A stretch of 64,000 nucleotides of DNA from Alistipes provencensis (lineage in GTDB: Bacteria > Bacteroidota > Bacteroidia > Bacteroidales > Rikenellaceae). Position numbers and translations under genes: made by a program. The DNA is taken from the NCBI RefSeq assembly GCF_900083545.1, contig NZ_LT559262.1:62001-126000 (forward strand), written 5' to 3'. Positions 17,017-25,711 of this stretch are shown one piece after another. The notes beneath the pieces are model-generated. The model worked only from the letters and a program-made list of their open reading frames with translations. It made no database searches and had not been told where the DNA came from. Numbering within the stretch: the first letter of the stretch is position 1; each line of letters opens with the position of its first letter.

Positions 17017-17811
17017 ATGCGTCTTTACACCAGTGAACTCGTAAAAAAATACAAGGCCCGCACGGTCGTGGACCATGTGTCGATCGACGTCAACCAAGGC
17101 GAGATCGTCGGACTGCTCGGCCCCAACGGAGCCGGCAAGACCACCACGTTCTACATGATCGTGGGGCTCATCAAGCCCAACGAGGGACGCATCTTCCTCG
17201 AGAGCGACGAAGGGCAGACCACCGAGCTGACCGACTACCCGGTCTACCGCCGCGCCCAGTTGGGCGTGGGCTATCTGGCTCAGGAGGCGTCGGTGTTCCG
17301 CCGCCTCTCGGTCGAGGACAACATCCGCGCGGTGCTCGAGATGACCACTTTCTCGAAGGAGTATCAGGCCGAACGGGTCGAGGCGCTGATCGAGGAGTTC
17401 CGCCTGCAAAAGGTGCGCAAGAGCCTCGGCATCCAGCTCTCGGGCGGTGAGCGCCGACGCACGGAGATCGCCCGCGCGGTGGCCATCAACCCGGCCTTCA
17501 TCCTTTTGGACGAACCGTTCGCCGGCGTGGACCCGATCGCCGTGGAGGACATCCAGTCGATCGTGGCGACGCTCAAGCACAAGAATATCGGCGTCATCAT
17601 CACCGACCACAACGTCGACGAGACGCTGGCCATCACCGACCGCACCTACCTGCTTTACGAGGGCAAGATCCTCAAAACCGGTACGGCCGAGGAGCTGGCC
17701 GCCGACCCGATGGTCCGCAAGGTCTACTTGGGACAGCATTTCGAGCTCAAGAAGAGCCACCAACTGACACAGGAGATGAAAAACCGCATAGGACAGGAGA
17801 CAAAGGAGTAA
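17017..17811 (+). CDS. lptB: LPS export ABC transporter ATP-binding protein LptB
   Basis: A 264-residue ABC ATPase that powers extraction of LPS from the inner membrane with LptFG. Walker A is [10 protein letters not shown] (residues 35-44), the signature is QLSGGERRR near 142, Walker [13 protein letters not shown] is near 160-172 and the switch His follows in VIITDHNV. The tyrosine-rich Q-loop region ([20 protein letters not shown]) is typical of LptB. The C-terminal tail, about 25 residues longer than in E. coli, is common in Bacteroidetes. It is the first gene of a tight forward run, 2 nt before aroA. Confidence 0.93.
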   Translation: MRLYTSELVKKYKARTVVDHVSIDVNQGEIVGLLGPNGAGKTTTFYMIVGLIKPNEGRIFLESDEGQTTELTDYPVYRRAQLGVGYLAQEASVFRRLSVEDNIRAVLEMTTFSKEYQAERVEALIEEFRLQKVRKSLGIQLSGGERRRTEIARAVAINPAFILLDEPFAGVDPIAVEDIQSIVATLKHKNIGVIITDHNVDETLAITDRTYLLYEGKILKTGTAEELAADPMVRKVYLGQHFELKKSHQLTQEMKNRIGQETKE

Positions 17812-17813
17812 TT

Positions 17814-19058
17814 ATGGACAAAACGGCTGGCCCGGGCCGCGTCAAAGGCACACTGACGCCGCCCTGTTCGAAAAGTTATGCCCAGCGCGCCCTCGCGGCG
17901 GCGCTGCTCTCGGAGGAGGTCTCGGTACTGCGCAACCTCGAATTCTGCGACGACACCCGCTCGGCCCTGCGCTGCATCGAGGCGCTGGGCGCCCGGGTCC
18001 GTCAGGCGGACCCCACGACGCTCTCCATCGAGGGCGGACTCGCCCCCAAGGTCAAAGTGCTCAATGTCGGCGAGTCGGGGCTCGCGACACGTCTTTTCAC
18101 CCCTCTGGCATCGCTCTGCTCCACGCCCATCGTCATCGAGGGGCGCGATTCGTTATTGCGCCGCCCGATGGGGATGATGCTCGAACCCCTGCGCCGGCTG
18201 GGCGTGCGGGTCCGCGACAACGACGGCTTCCTGCCGATCGAGGTCTGCGGCCCGATCCGCGGCGGGGAGGTCGAGGTCGACGGATCGGTCTCGTCGCAGT
18301 TCATCACGGGGCTGCTGCTGGCCCTGCCCAAAGCCAGACAAGACACGACGCTGCGCGTACAGGGCGCGGTGTCGACACCTTATTTAGATATGACGCTCGA
18401 CACGGCGGCCCGTTTCGGCGTGGAGATCAGCCAGCGCGACTACGAGGAGTTCTACATCCCGGGGCGCCAGCACTACCGCTCGACCTATTTCAGCATCGAG
18501 GGCGACTGGAGCGCCGCGGCGATGCTGCTGGTGGCGGGCGCCACGGCCGGAGAGGTCACCGTGCGCAACGTCTCGATGCTCTCCAAGCAGGCCGACACAG
18601 CCATCTGCACGGCGCTGGTGCGCGCCGGGGCGGCGGTCATCAACGAACCGGATTCGGTGACGGTCCAGCACCGTCCGCTCCGCGCCTTCGAGTTCGACGC
18701 CACCAACTGCCCCGACCTCTTTCCGGCACTCGCCGCGCTCGCCGCGGCGGCCGACGGCGTGAGCGAAATCCGCGGCACGTCGCGCCTCGAATACAAGGAG
18801 TGCAACCGCGCCCAAGCCATCCGCGACGAATACGCCAAGCTGGGCATCGAGGTCGACACCTCGGAGGAGGACCTGATGCGCATTCGCGGCGGACAGGCCC
18901 ACGGAGCGCGCACGCGGAGCCACGGCGACCACCGCATGGCCATGTCGCTGGCCGTCGCTGCGCTGCGCGCGGACGGCGAGATCACCATCGAGGGTGCCGA
19001 GAGCGTCGCCAAAAGCTATCCCGGATTTTTCGAGGACCTCGAACACATCCGGTATTAA
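17814..19058 (+). CDS. aroA: 3-phosphoshikimate 1-carboxyvinyltransferase (EPSP synthase)
   Basis: 414 residues. The enzyme transfers the enolpyruvyl group of PEP to shikimate-3-phosphate, the penultimate step to chorismate. It begins with the KSYAQRALAAALLSEE substrate loop. It has VGESGLATRLFTPLASL in the PEP-binding region, GSVSSQFITGLLLALP, and near the C-terminus RTRSHGDHRMAMSLAVAALR. The length is slightly short of the 427 typical of E. coli but usual for Bacteroidetes. It is followed after 12 nt by aroC, the next enzyme of the pathway. Confidence 0.96.
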   Translation: MDKTAGPGRVKGTLTPPCSKSYAQRALAAALLSEEVSVLRNLEFCDDTRSALRCIEALGARVRQADPTTLSIEGGLAPKVKVLNVGESGLATRLFTPLASLCSTPIVIEGRDSLLRRPMGMMLEPLRRLGVRVRDNDGFLPIEVCGPIRGGEVEVDGSVSSQFITGLLLALPKARQDTTLRVQGAVSTPYLDMTLDTAARFGVEISQRDYEEFYIPGRQHYRSTYFSIEGDWSAAAMLLVAGATAGEVTVRNVSMLSKQADTAICTALVRAGAAVINEPDSVTVQHRPLRAFEFDATNCPDLFPALAALAAAADGVSEIRGTSRLEYKECNRAQAIRDEYAKLGIEVDTSEEDLMRIRGGQAHGARTRSHGDHRMAMSLAVAALRADGEITIEGAESVAKSYPGFFEDLEHIRY

Positions 19059-19070
19059 AACCCGTTGCCC

Positions 19071-20045
19071 ATGAACCAATTCGGACAAAATTTCCGGCTC
19101 ACCATCTGGGGTGAGTCGCATGGGGCGCAGATCGGCGTCTCGATGGACGGCGTCCCGGCCGGAATCCCCCTCTCGGAGGCGGATTTCGCCGAGGACCTCG
19201 CACGCCGCCGCAGCGGAGCCCCCGGGACCACGCCGCGCCGCGAACCCGACCTGCCGCAGATTGTCTCGGGCATCTACAACGGCCGCACGACGGGCGCCCC
19301 GCTGACCGTCGAATTCGCCAACACCAACACCCAGTCGCAGGACTACTCCAACGTCGTGCGCCACTACCGGCCCTCGCACGCCGACTTGGTGGCGCACCAT
19401 AAATTCGGCGGGTTCAACGACCCGCGCGGCGGAGGCCACTTTTCGGCCCGCCTCACGCTGGGGCTGGTGGCCGCGGGCGTCGTGGCCAAGAAACTGCTGC
19501 CCGCGGGCGTACGTTTCGCCACACGGCTCACCGAGATCGGCGGATGCACCGACCCGGCCCGCTTCGACGAAGTGCTGCGTGCGGCGACAGCCGACCGCGA
19601 TTCGGTAGGCGGCGTGGTCGAATGCCGCGTGCAGGGTGTTCCCGCGGGGCTGGGAGAGCCGTTCTTCGACTCGGCCGAGAGCATGATCGCCCACCTGCTG
19701 TTCGCCGTTCCGGCGGTCAAGGGGGTGGAGTTCGGCAGCGGGTTCGCAAGTGCGCGTCTGCGCGGCTCCGAGAACAACGACTGCTTCACCGACGCCGGGG
19801 GAACCACCGCGACGAATCATGCCGGCGGCATCAACGGCGGCATCACCAACAGCAACGAGATCGTGGTTCGCGCAGCGCTGAAACCCACGCCGAGCATCAG
19901 CCGCGAACAGATGACCTACAACGAGGCGACCGACCGGGTGGAGCCGCTGGAAATCCGCGGCCGCCACGACGTCTGCGTCGCCCTGCGCGGCGCGGTGGTC
20001 ATAGAAGCCGCCGTGGCGATCGCTTTGGCCAACTTCATCCGCTGA
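19071..20045 (+). CDS. aroC: Chorismate synthase
   Basis: 324 residues. The FMN-dependent enzyme makes chorismate from EPSP. Motifs are WGESHGAQIGVSMDGVPAG at the N-terminus, RPSHADLVAHHKFGG, DPRGGGHFSARLT, and NHAGGINGGITNSNEIV near residues 247-263. ATG 19071 begins the conserved MNQFGQNFRLTIWGESHG; the TTG two codons upstream is not needed. It directly follows aroA and overlaps prmC by one base (TGATG). Confidence 0.96.
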   Translation: MNQFGQNFRLTIWGESHGAQIGVSMDGVPAGIPLSEADFAEDLARRRSGAPGTTPRREPDLPQIVSGIYNGRTTGAPLTVEFANTNTQSQDYSNVVRHYRPSHADLVAHHKFGGFNDPRGGGHFSARLTLGLVAAGVVAKKLLPAGVRFATRLTEIGGCTDPARFDEVLRAATADRDSVGGVVECRVQGVPAGLGEPFFDSAESMIAHLLFAVPAVKGVEFGSGFASARLRGSENNDCFTDAGGTTATNHAGGINGGITNSNEIVVRAALKPTPSISREQMTYNEATDRVEPLEIRGRHDVCVALRGAVVIEAAVAIALANFIR

Positions 20046-20884
20046 TGACCCGCCGCGAGACCGTCGACCGCCTGACCGAACGCCTCGTGCCCCTCTACGG
20101 GGAGCGCGAAGCCCGCGCCATCGCCCGCAACGCCGTTGCGGAACTCGCCGGACTCCCGCTGTCGGCCCTGCTGACCGACCCCGGGGCGGAACTCGCCGTC
20201 GAAGGGCTGGCGGAAGCAGAGGCACAACTCATTACGGGAAAACCGCTGCAATATGTCGTCGGACACACCGAATTCTGCGGCCGCCGTTTCGCCGTGCGCG
20301 AAGGGGTGCTGATTCCGCGTCCCGAGACCGAGGAGCTGGTCGATCATATCCTGCGGAGCGAGCGCGGGGGTGGAAAACTGCTGGACGTGGGGACCGGGAG
20401 CGGCTGCATCGCGGCGTCGCTGGCGCTGGGGCTTCCCGAAGCGGAGGTTTTCGCCGCCGATATTTCGGACGACGCGCTGGCCGTCGCCGCGGAGAATTTC
20501 CGGACGCTGGGCGCCCGGGTCACGCTCCGCAAGGCCGATGCGCTGAGGGGACTGGCGGAGGTCTTTCCGGAGCGTTTCGACGTGATCGTCTCGAATCCGC
20601 CCTACGTTCCCGAAAGCGACCGCGCGGCCATGCACCCCAATGTCCGCGACCACGAACCCGCTGTGGCGCTGTTCGTCCCGGACGACGACCGCATCCGCTT
20701 CTACCGCGCCATCGCGCAGGCCGGACGGCAAATGCTGGCGCCCGGCGGACGGCTCTGGTTCGAGATTTACGAACATGCCGCGGACGAGGTGGTCCGCATG
20801 CTCGGCGACGAACGATACACCGACATCACGGTCCTCAGGGACCTTTTCGATAAACCCCGCATGGTATGCAGCCGGCTGAACTGA
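20045..20884 (+). CDS. prmC: Release-factor glutamine N5-methyltransferase PrmC
   Basis: 279 residues. It methylates the GGQ glutamine of peptide-release factors. An N-terminal helical domain (1-80) is followed by a Rossmann methyltransferase with LDVGTGSGCIAASLAL near 113-128. The catalytic SNPPYVPESDRAAM lies near 182-195. Its ATG overlaps the aroC stop. The 3' end overlaps recX by 19 nt. Confidence 0.95.
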   Translation: MTRRETVDRLTERLVPLYGEREARAIARNAVAELAGLPLSALLTDPGAELAVEGLAEAEAQLITGKPLQYVVGHTEFCGRRFAVREGVLIPRPETEELVDHILRSERGGGKLLDVGTGSGCIAASLALGLPEAEVFAADISDDALAVAAENFRTLGARVTLRKADALRGLAEVFPERFDVIVSNPPYVPESDRAAMHPNVRDHEPAVALFVPDDDRIRFYRAIAQAGRQMLAPGGRLWFEIYEHAADEVVRMLGDERYTDITVLRDLFDKPRMVCSRLN

Positions 20885-21378
20885 AAAAGAGACGCGACAA
20901 GACCCCGGAACAGGCGCTCGCCGCGCTGATGCGGCTCTGCGCCCGGGCCGAGAAGTCGGAGAGCGACGCCCGGCGGCTGATGCGCGGCTGGGGGCTGGCC
21001 GACCGGGATGCCGAACAGGTGCTCGGAAAACTGGTCCGCGACCGCTTCATCGACGACAGCCGTTATGCCGAGGCCTTCGTGCGCGAGAAACTGCGGCTGA
21101 GCGGCTGGGGCGCGTACAAGATCCGCACGGCGCTGCAACGCAAGGGCATCCGCAAAGAGCTGGTCGACGCGGCATTGGCGCAGGCCGGGGGCACGGACAT
21201 GGGCCAGCGCCTCGCGCAGATGCTCGCCCGCAAGGCGCGGACGGTGAAGGCCGCCACGCCCTATGATTTGAAAACCAAATTGATACGCTACGGGCTATCG
21301 CTCGGATATGAATACGAGGCGGTGATCGAGACCGCTTCGGCAATGGTGAGGGAGACAGATACATGCGACGACTTTTAG
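20866..21378 (+). CDS. recX: Regulatory protein RecX
   Basis: 170 residues with the three-helix repeats of RecX (ALAALMRLCARAEKSESDAR, then VRDRFIDDSRYAEAFVREKL, then KIRTALQRKGIRKELVDAAL). RecX modulates RecA filament growth. It starts within prmC and its last 16 nt overlap the next gene. The start at 20866 is the first ATG in frame. The conserved region begins at KTPEQALAAL, so the first 12 residues are less certain. Confidence 0.9.
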   Translation: MQPAELKKRRDKTPEQALAALMRLCARAEKSESDARRLMRGWGLADRDAEQVLGKLVRDRFIDDSRYAEAFVREKLRLSGWGAYKIRTALQRKGIRKELVDAALAQAGGTDMGQRLAQMLARKARTVKAATPYDLKTKLIRYGLSLGYEYEAVIETASAMVRETDTCDDF

Positions 21379-23090
21379 CTTTTCTGCTGTTTGCCGCGAT
21401 CGACACGGGGGCACAGGCCCAGCGGCTCGATCCCGGCGATTACATTTATCCCATACGCGATGTGGCGCGGCTCTACGCGGCCAACTTCGGCGAGATGCGT
21501 CCGGCGCATTTCCACGCCGGCATCGACATCAAGACCGACGGCGCGGAGGGCAAGCCCCTCGTGGCCGTGGCCGACGGCTATGTCTCGCGCGTGAGCCTTG
21601 CGGCGGGCGGTTACGGCCGGGCCGTCTACCTCACGCTGCGCAACGGTACGACGGCCGTTTACGGCCACTTGCAGCGTTTCCGCGACGACATCGAAGAGCA
21701 TGTCTGGCAGGAGCGCACGGCACGCCGGGCAAACGGCGTCAATCTCTGGTTCGGCCCCGAAGCGTGGCCCGTGAAGCAGGGCGACGTGATCGGATTCTCG
21801 GGCAACAGCGGCTCGTCGATGGGCCCGCACCTCCATTTCGAAATCCGCGACACCCCGACCCAACGGCTCTACAACGTCGTCCGCGAGGGCGTCATCCGCC
21901 CCGAGGACAACCTCCCGCCCCGCATCATGCGCCTGCATTACGTCGAGGTGGACACCCTGCAAGGTGTTCCGGTCCGCAGCCGCATGGAGAGCTACGCCGT
22001 GGTCCGCGAGGCCGAAGGCCGTTACCGTCTGACGCGCGAGGAGCCCGTAGGCGTGGGGCGCAAGGGTTATTTCGTGGCCGAGGTCACCGACCGCCGCAAC
22101 GGCGTGAACAACACGTTCGGCATCTGGCGCGTCACGGCTTCGGCCGACGGCATCCCCTACTTCGAATACCGCATGGACGGCTTCACCCACGACCTGTCGC
22201 GCTGCTGCGACGCCGTGAGCTGCTATCCGCTCCAACTCGGTTCACGCAACGAGGTGATCCGCCTCGCCCGGCTGGCCGGTGCGCCCGATTGTTTCTTCCC
22301 CACGATGGAGGAGCGCGGCTTGGTGCGCACGGCCGAAGGGCAGCAGCGGCGCATCCGCATCGAGGCCGAAGACGACTGCGGCAACCGCTCGGCGCTGGAA
22401 TTTACGATCCGCGGACGTTCGGAGAGTTTCCGGGCCGAGCCCGACACGGCGGCCGTCGCCGTGTACCCCGACCGGACGTCGCTCCTGCAGGTCGGCCGCG
22501 AGGCCCGAATCAGCATCCCCGAGGGGACGCTCTATGAACCCGTCTTCGCAAAACCCGAACGCCGGGAGGCCCCGCAGGCCGATTCGGGCGTCGTGGTGCT
22601 CTCGCCCGCCTACCGGTTCCTCAGTCCCGAGACACCCCTGCGGCATGCCGCGGCGGTCACTATCCGCACCCATGTGCCGCGGCCGTTGCAGTTGCAGACC
22701 GTGCTGGCCGTGCGAAACCGCCAAGGCCGGCTGGCCCATGTCGGAGGCACCTATGCGAACGGTGCCGTGACGGCCACGACTTACGCCACGGGCGACCTGA
22801 CCGTAGTGGCCGACACGCTCCCGCCCTCGATCCGGCCCCTTTTCACCGAGGGCGCCGACCTCTCGAAAGCCGAGGGTCTGCGATTCCGCGTCGCCGACAA
22901 TTTCTCGGGCATCGCCGCGTGGACGCTCCGCATCGACGGAGAATGGGTCCCCTGCGACCGGTTCCCCGTAAAGGGTACGCTCGTCCATTTCTTCGGCAAT
23001 CCGGCGACACGCCGCAAACACGAGGTACAGCTCTCGGTAAGAGACGGATGCGGCAATACAGCACATTTCAGGGGCATATTTTACCGGTAA
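21363..23090 (+). CDS. Secreted M23 (LytM) family peptidoglycan endopeptidase-like protein
   Basis: 575 residues with a signal peptide (MRRLLAFLLFAAIDTGAQAQ). The LytM domain is N-terminal (about 40-170): HAGIDIK gives the HxxxD zinc ligands (His51, Asp55), and GSSMGPHLHFEIRD gives HxH (His156, His158). The zinc site therefore appears intact, and a cell-wall endopeptidase role is likely. The C-terminal 400 residues are beta-rich, probably Ig-like or carbohydrate-binding modules, and end in a CGN-type loop. This arrangement is common in Bacteroidetes. It overlaps recX, so it belongs to the same run of genes. Confidence 0.9.
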   Translation: MRRLLAFLLFAAIDTGAQAQRLDPGDYIYPIRDVARLYAANFGEMRPAHFHAGIDIKTDGAEGKPLVAVADGYVSRVSLAAGGYGRAVYLTLRNGTTAVYGHLQRFRDDIEEHVWQERTARRANGVNLWFGPEAWPVKQGDVIGFSGNSGSSMGPHLHFEIRDTPTQRLYNVVREGVIRPEDNLPPRIMRLHYVEVDTLQGVPVRSRMESYAVVREAEGRYRLTREEPVGVGRKGYFVAEVTDRRNGVNNTFGIWRVTASADGIPYFEYRMDGFTHDLSRCCDAVSCYPLQLGSRNEVIRLARLAGAPDCFFPTMEERGLVRTAEGQQRRIRIEAEDDCGNRSALEFTIRGRSESFRAEPDTAAVAVYPDRTSLLQVGREARISIPEGTLYEPVFAKPERREAPQADSGVVVLSPAYRFLSPETPLRHAAAVTIRTHVPRPLQLQTVLAVRNRQGRLAHVGGTYANGAVTATTYATGDLTVVADTLPPSIRPLFTEGADLSKAEGLRFRVADNFSGIAAWTLRIDGEWVPCDRFPVKGTLVHFFGNPATRRKHEVQLSVRDGCGNTAHFRGIFYR

Positions 23091-23115
23091 TGAGCGGGGA
23101 TTGCAAAATATTTCC

Positions 23116-23123
23116 TATATTTG
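23116..23123 (+). promoter_or_regulatory. -7 box of the receiver-domain gene
   Basis: TATATTTG, 23 nt before the ATG at 23147. It supports the short start over the upstream in-frame ATG at 22919, which lies inside the M23 gene. Confidence 0.55.
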
Positions 23124-23146
23124 CAGTAATAGCAATATCAACAGAA

Positions 23147-23527
23147 ATGACAGACAACAATACATCGGAGCGTAAGCCGCTGATCCTGATTGCGGAAGAT
23201 GTCGAAAGCAACTACAAACTGCTGGAAATAATACTCAAGAAGGAGTACAACCTGCTGTGGGCCAAGAACGGCAAGGAGGCGGTGGAGTACGCTCTCGCAG
23301 AGCATCCCGACGCCGTGCTGATGGATATCAAGATGCCCGTGATGGACGGCATCGAGGCCCTGAAGGAGATTCGCCTCCACACGACCGAACTGCCCGTCAT
23401 CATGCAGACGGCCTATGCATTCGACACCGACCGGCGCATCGCCGAGGAGGCAGGCTGCAACGGATTCATCACCAAGCCCGTCATGCCGCGCGAACTGAAA
23501 ATGTATCTCGACAAATACCTCAAATAG
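23147..23527 (+). CDS. Stand-alone response-regulator receiver protein
   Basis: 126 residues forming one CheY-like receiver domain with no output domain. The acidic pair is Glu17/Asp18 (LIAEDVESN) and the phospho-acceptor is Asp60 (AVLMDIKMPVMDG). The switch threonine is Thr88 (VIMQTAYAF) and the conserved lysine is Lys110 (GFITKPV), so it should be phosphorylatable. It has its own promoter box and a strong terminator. The two sensor-kinase-like genes follow at once, and a functional link is plausible but not shown. Confidence 0.9.
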   Translation: MTDNNTSERKPLILIAEDVESNYKLLEIILKKEYNLLWAKNGKEAVEYALAEHPDAVLMDIKMPVMDGIEALKEIRLHTTELPVIMQTAYAFDTDRRIAEEAGCNGFITKPVMPRELKMYLDKYLK

Positions 23528-23556
23528 CTTTTTCGAAAAGTTATTTTTTCCTGAAA

Positions 23557-23590
23557 AACAGACCGGAAATTTGTCCGGTCTGTTTTTTTT
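23557..23590 (+). terminator. Terminator of the receiver-domain gene
   Basis: An 11-bp stem (aacagaccgga with tccggtctgtt) around a 6-nt loop is followed by a run of eight T. Confidence 0.9.
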
Positions 23591-23626
23591 AGTACTTTAG
23601 CATCCGCAAAAGCGTCGTCCCAGCAA

Positions 23627-25711
23627 ATGTATTTTTTCCGGCACATATTCTTCGTGATATGCGTCCTGATGTGCTCCGTCCCGGGTGCTCGGGCGCAGCG
23701 TCAATTATCCGACAGCCTCCAGCAGGCGCTGGCCGCCACGGCCGATCCCGAAGCCCGCGTGCAGTTGCTTCTCAATCTGAAAGATGTCAACGAGGATTCG
23801 AACCTCAATCTGGCTTATTCGATCCAGCTTTTCCGCGAGGCGGCCGCCGTCGGCGACACCTACGCCATGGCCGTGTCCGTGGTGCCCGTCATCGCCCAAT
23901 ACGCCCCCTACCCCGAAAAGGAGGACTCGCTCCGTTATTGCATTTCGAAATTGCGGGAGCTGACCCCCGGAACCCCCGAGGAGGGCATGGACGCCTATGC
24001 CCAGATGAGCGTGGGATTCTACCGCCTGCGCAATGAATACGACCGCGAGAAGGCACTGCGGCTGGCCCACGCCATCCGCAAATGGTGCGACGACGACGCG
24101 GCACATCCGGACAACGGTTTCCACCGGGTCAAGCGGCTCGTGCTGAAAGGCCACGCCGGGGTGACGATCGAATTCTACGAAAAGAAAAACGGACGCGCCT
24201 ACATTCCCCAGACCGGGATCTGGGAAGAGGCCTTCGAACTCACCCGCCGGATGCCCGACCTGCTCGTCCGGCACAATTTCGCCAGTCTCGTCTACTACGT
24301 CCTCAGCGGCGCTTACAATCAAGCCAGACGCTACGACAAACAGGTGAAGCTGACCTCGGACTACATCGGCATGCTCGACGCCTACTATGCCGGGGAAGAC
24401 CGGCTGGGCCGCCGCCCCTACCTCTACCGGGACAACAGTTATGTGAACCCCTTCCGGCAGTTGATCCGCTGTACGCTCAACATCGGACGCAACGACCTGA
24501 CAGAGATGCATTTCGAACAGTTCCGCCAGCGCATGCTGAATGCCGACGGGGAGAACCTGCTGCGCAACAAGACCTATCTCTATGAATTGGGGTATCTCTG
24601 GAAAGGCATCCGGGGCGACTATGCGCAGGGCATCCTCTACTGCGACTCGCTGATCACGATGATCGGTCAGGGCAAGGGCTACTTCCGCATGAATTCCTCG
24701 AAGATTTACCAAGTTCACCGCGACCGGAGCCTGATGCTGGCCCGTGCGGGGCGTCACGAGGAGTCATACGCCGCTTACGAGCGTACCCGGGAGGTACAGG
24801 ACTCGATCTTCAATGCCGAACAGCTCGAACGGAGCGAGACCATCCGCCTGCGCCATGACATGGACCGCCTGAAACTCGCCGAGACCCACGCCGTGATCCG
24901 CAACCGCATGGCGGCGCTCATCTCGTTCATAGCCCTCGGCGTTCTGCTGCTCGGCACGGGCGTCTATTTCGCCGTCGCACTGCGCCGCAACCGCCGCCTG
25001 CAGGCCGACATCGCCCGCCACGCCCTCAAGGCGCAGGAGAGCGAGCACATGAAGTCGATCTTCGTCAACACGATCTGCCGCCGCATCGGGCCGCCGCTGG
25101 GAGCCATCGACCAGACGGCACATGCGGTAATGACCACCGAAGCCCCCGTCACCGACCGGATGCCGCTGCTCAAGGCGATCCGGGAAAACACCGACCTGCT
25201 GCTCTCGACGCTCGACAACATGCTCGAAGCCGCCAGTCTCGACAGCCTGACCGAACGACTCCGGGTCGAACCGGTGGACATCGACCGGCTGTGCCGTGCG
25301 GAACTGATCTCCGCCCACCGTCTCCGACAGGGGCAGGATATCGAATACACGATCGAAACCCCGGGAGAAGCGTGCATCGTCCCGACGCATCCCAAATATT
25401 TCGCACTGGTGGTCCGCGCGCTGCTCGACAACGCCCGCAAATTCACCAGCAAAGGGCGCATCACGCTCAGTTACGAAACCGACGCCGCGGCCAATGAGCT
25501 CCGCGTACAGGTCACCGACACCGGCTGCGGAATCCCGCCCGAGCGACGGGAGGAGCTGTTCAGTCCGCTGACCGACACCTCGTCCGAATCGCGCGGCCTG
25601 AGTCTCGCGCTCTGCCGCATGATCGCCGAACATCTCGCGGGTTCGATACGCCTCGACACAAGCTATACGAAAGGAGCCCGATTCATCTTCACAATTCCGC
25701 TGAAACCATGA
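23627..25711 (+). CDS. Membrane sensor with degenerate histidine-kinase core (pseudokinase)
   Basis: 694 residues: signal peptide (1-23), a long helical, TPR-like extracytoplasmic region (about 25-425), one TM segment (about 428-450), a degenerate HisKA region (about 470-535) and a HATPase domain (about 580-690). Where an active kinase has S/C-H-E-x-R-T-P-L it reads ICRRIGPPLGAI, with Arg485 in place of the phospho-acceptor His. The N box (LLDNARKF) and G1 box (DTGCGIPP) are present, but the G2 glycine pattern is altered (ESRGLSLALCRM). It therefore should not autophosphorylate in the normal way. Its last 4 nt overlap the start of an intact kinase gene, so the two are coupled, and a heterodimer or regulator/kinase pair is an attractive inference. 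Confidence 0.85.
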   Translation: MYFFRHIFFVICVLMCSVPGARAQRQLSDSLQQALAATADPEARVQLLLNLKDVNEDSNLNLAYSIQLFREAAAVGDTYAMAVSVVPVIAQYAPYPEKEDSLRYCISKLRELTPGTPEEGMDAYAQMSVGFYRLRNEYDREKALRLAHAIRKWCDDDAAHPDNGFHRVKRLVLKGHAGVTIEFYEKKNGRAYIPQTGIWEEAFELTRRMPDLLVRHNFASLVYYVLSGAYNQARRYDKQVKLTSDYIGMLDAYYAGEDRLGRRPYLYRDNSYVNPFRQLIRCTLNIGRNDLTEMHFEQFRQRMLNADGENLLRNKTYLYELGYLWKGIRGDYAQGILYCDSLITMIGQGKGYFRMNSSKIYQVHRDRSLMLARAGRHEESYAAYERTREVQDSIFNAEQLERSETIRLRHDMDRLKLAETHAVIRNRMAALISFIALGVLLLGTGVYFAVALRRNRRLQADIARHALKAQESEHMKSIFVNTICRRIGPPLGAIDQTAHAVMTTEAPVTDRMPLLKAIRENTDLLLSTLDNMLEAASLDSLTERLRVEPVDIDRLCRAELISAHRLRQGQDIEYTIETPGEACIVPTHPKYFALVVRALLDNARKFTSKGRITLSYETDAAANELRVQVTDTGCGIPPERREELFSPLTDTSSESRGLSLALCRMIAEHLAGSIRLDTSYTKGARFIFTIPLKP

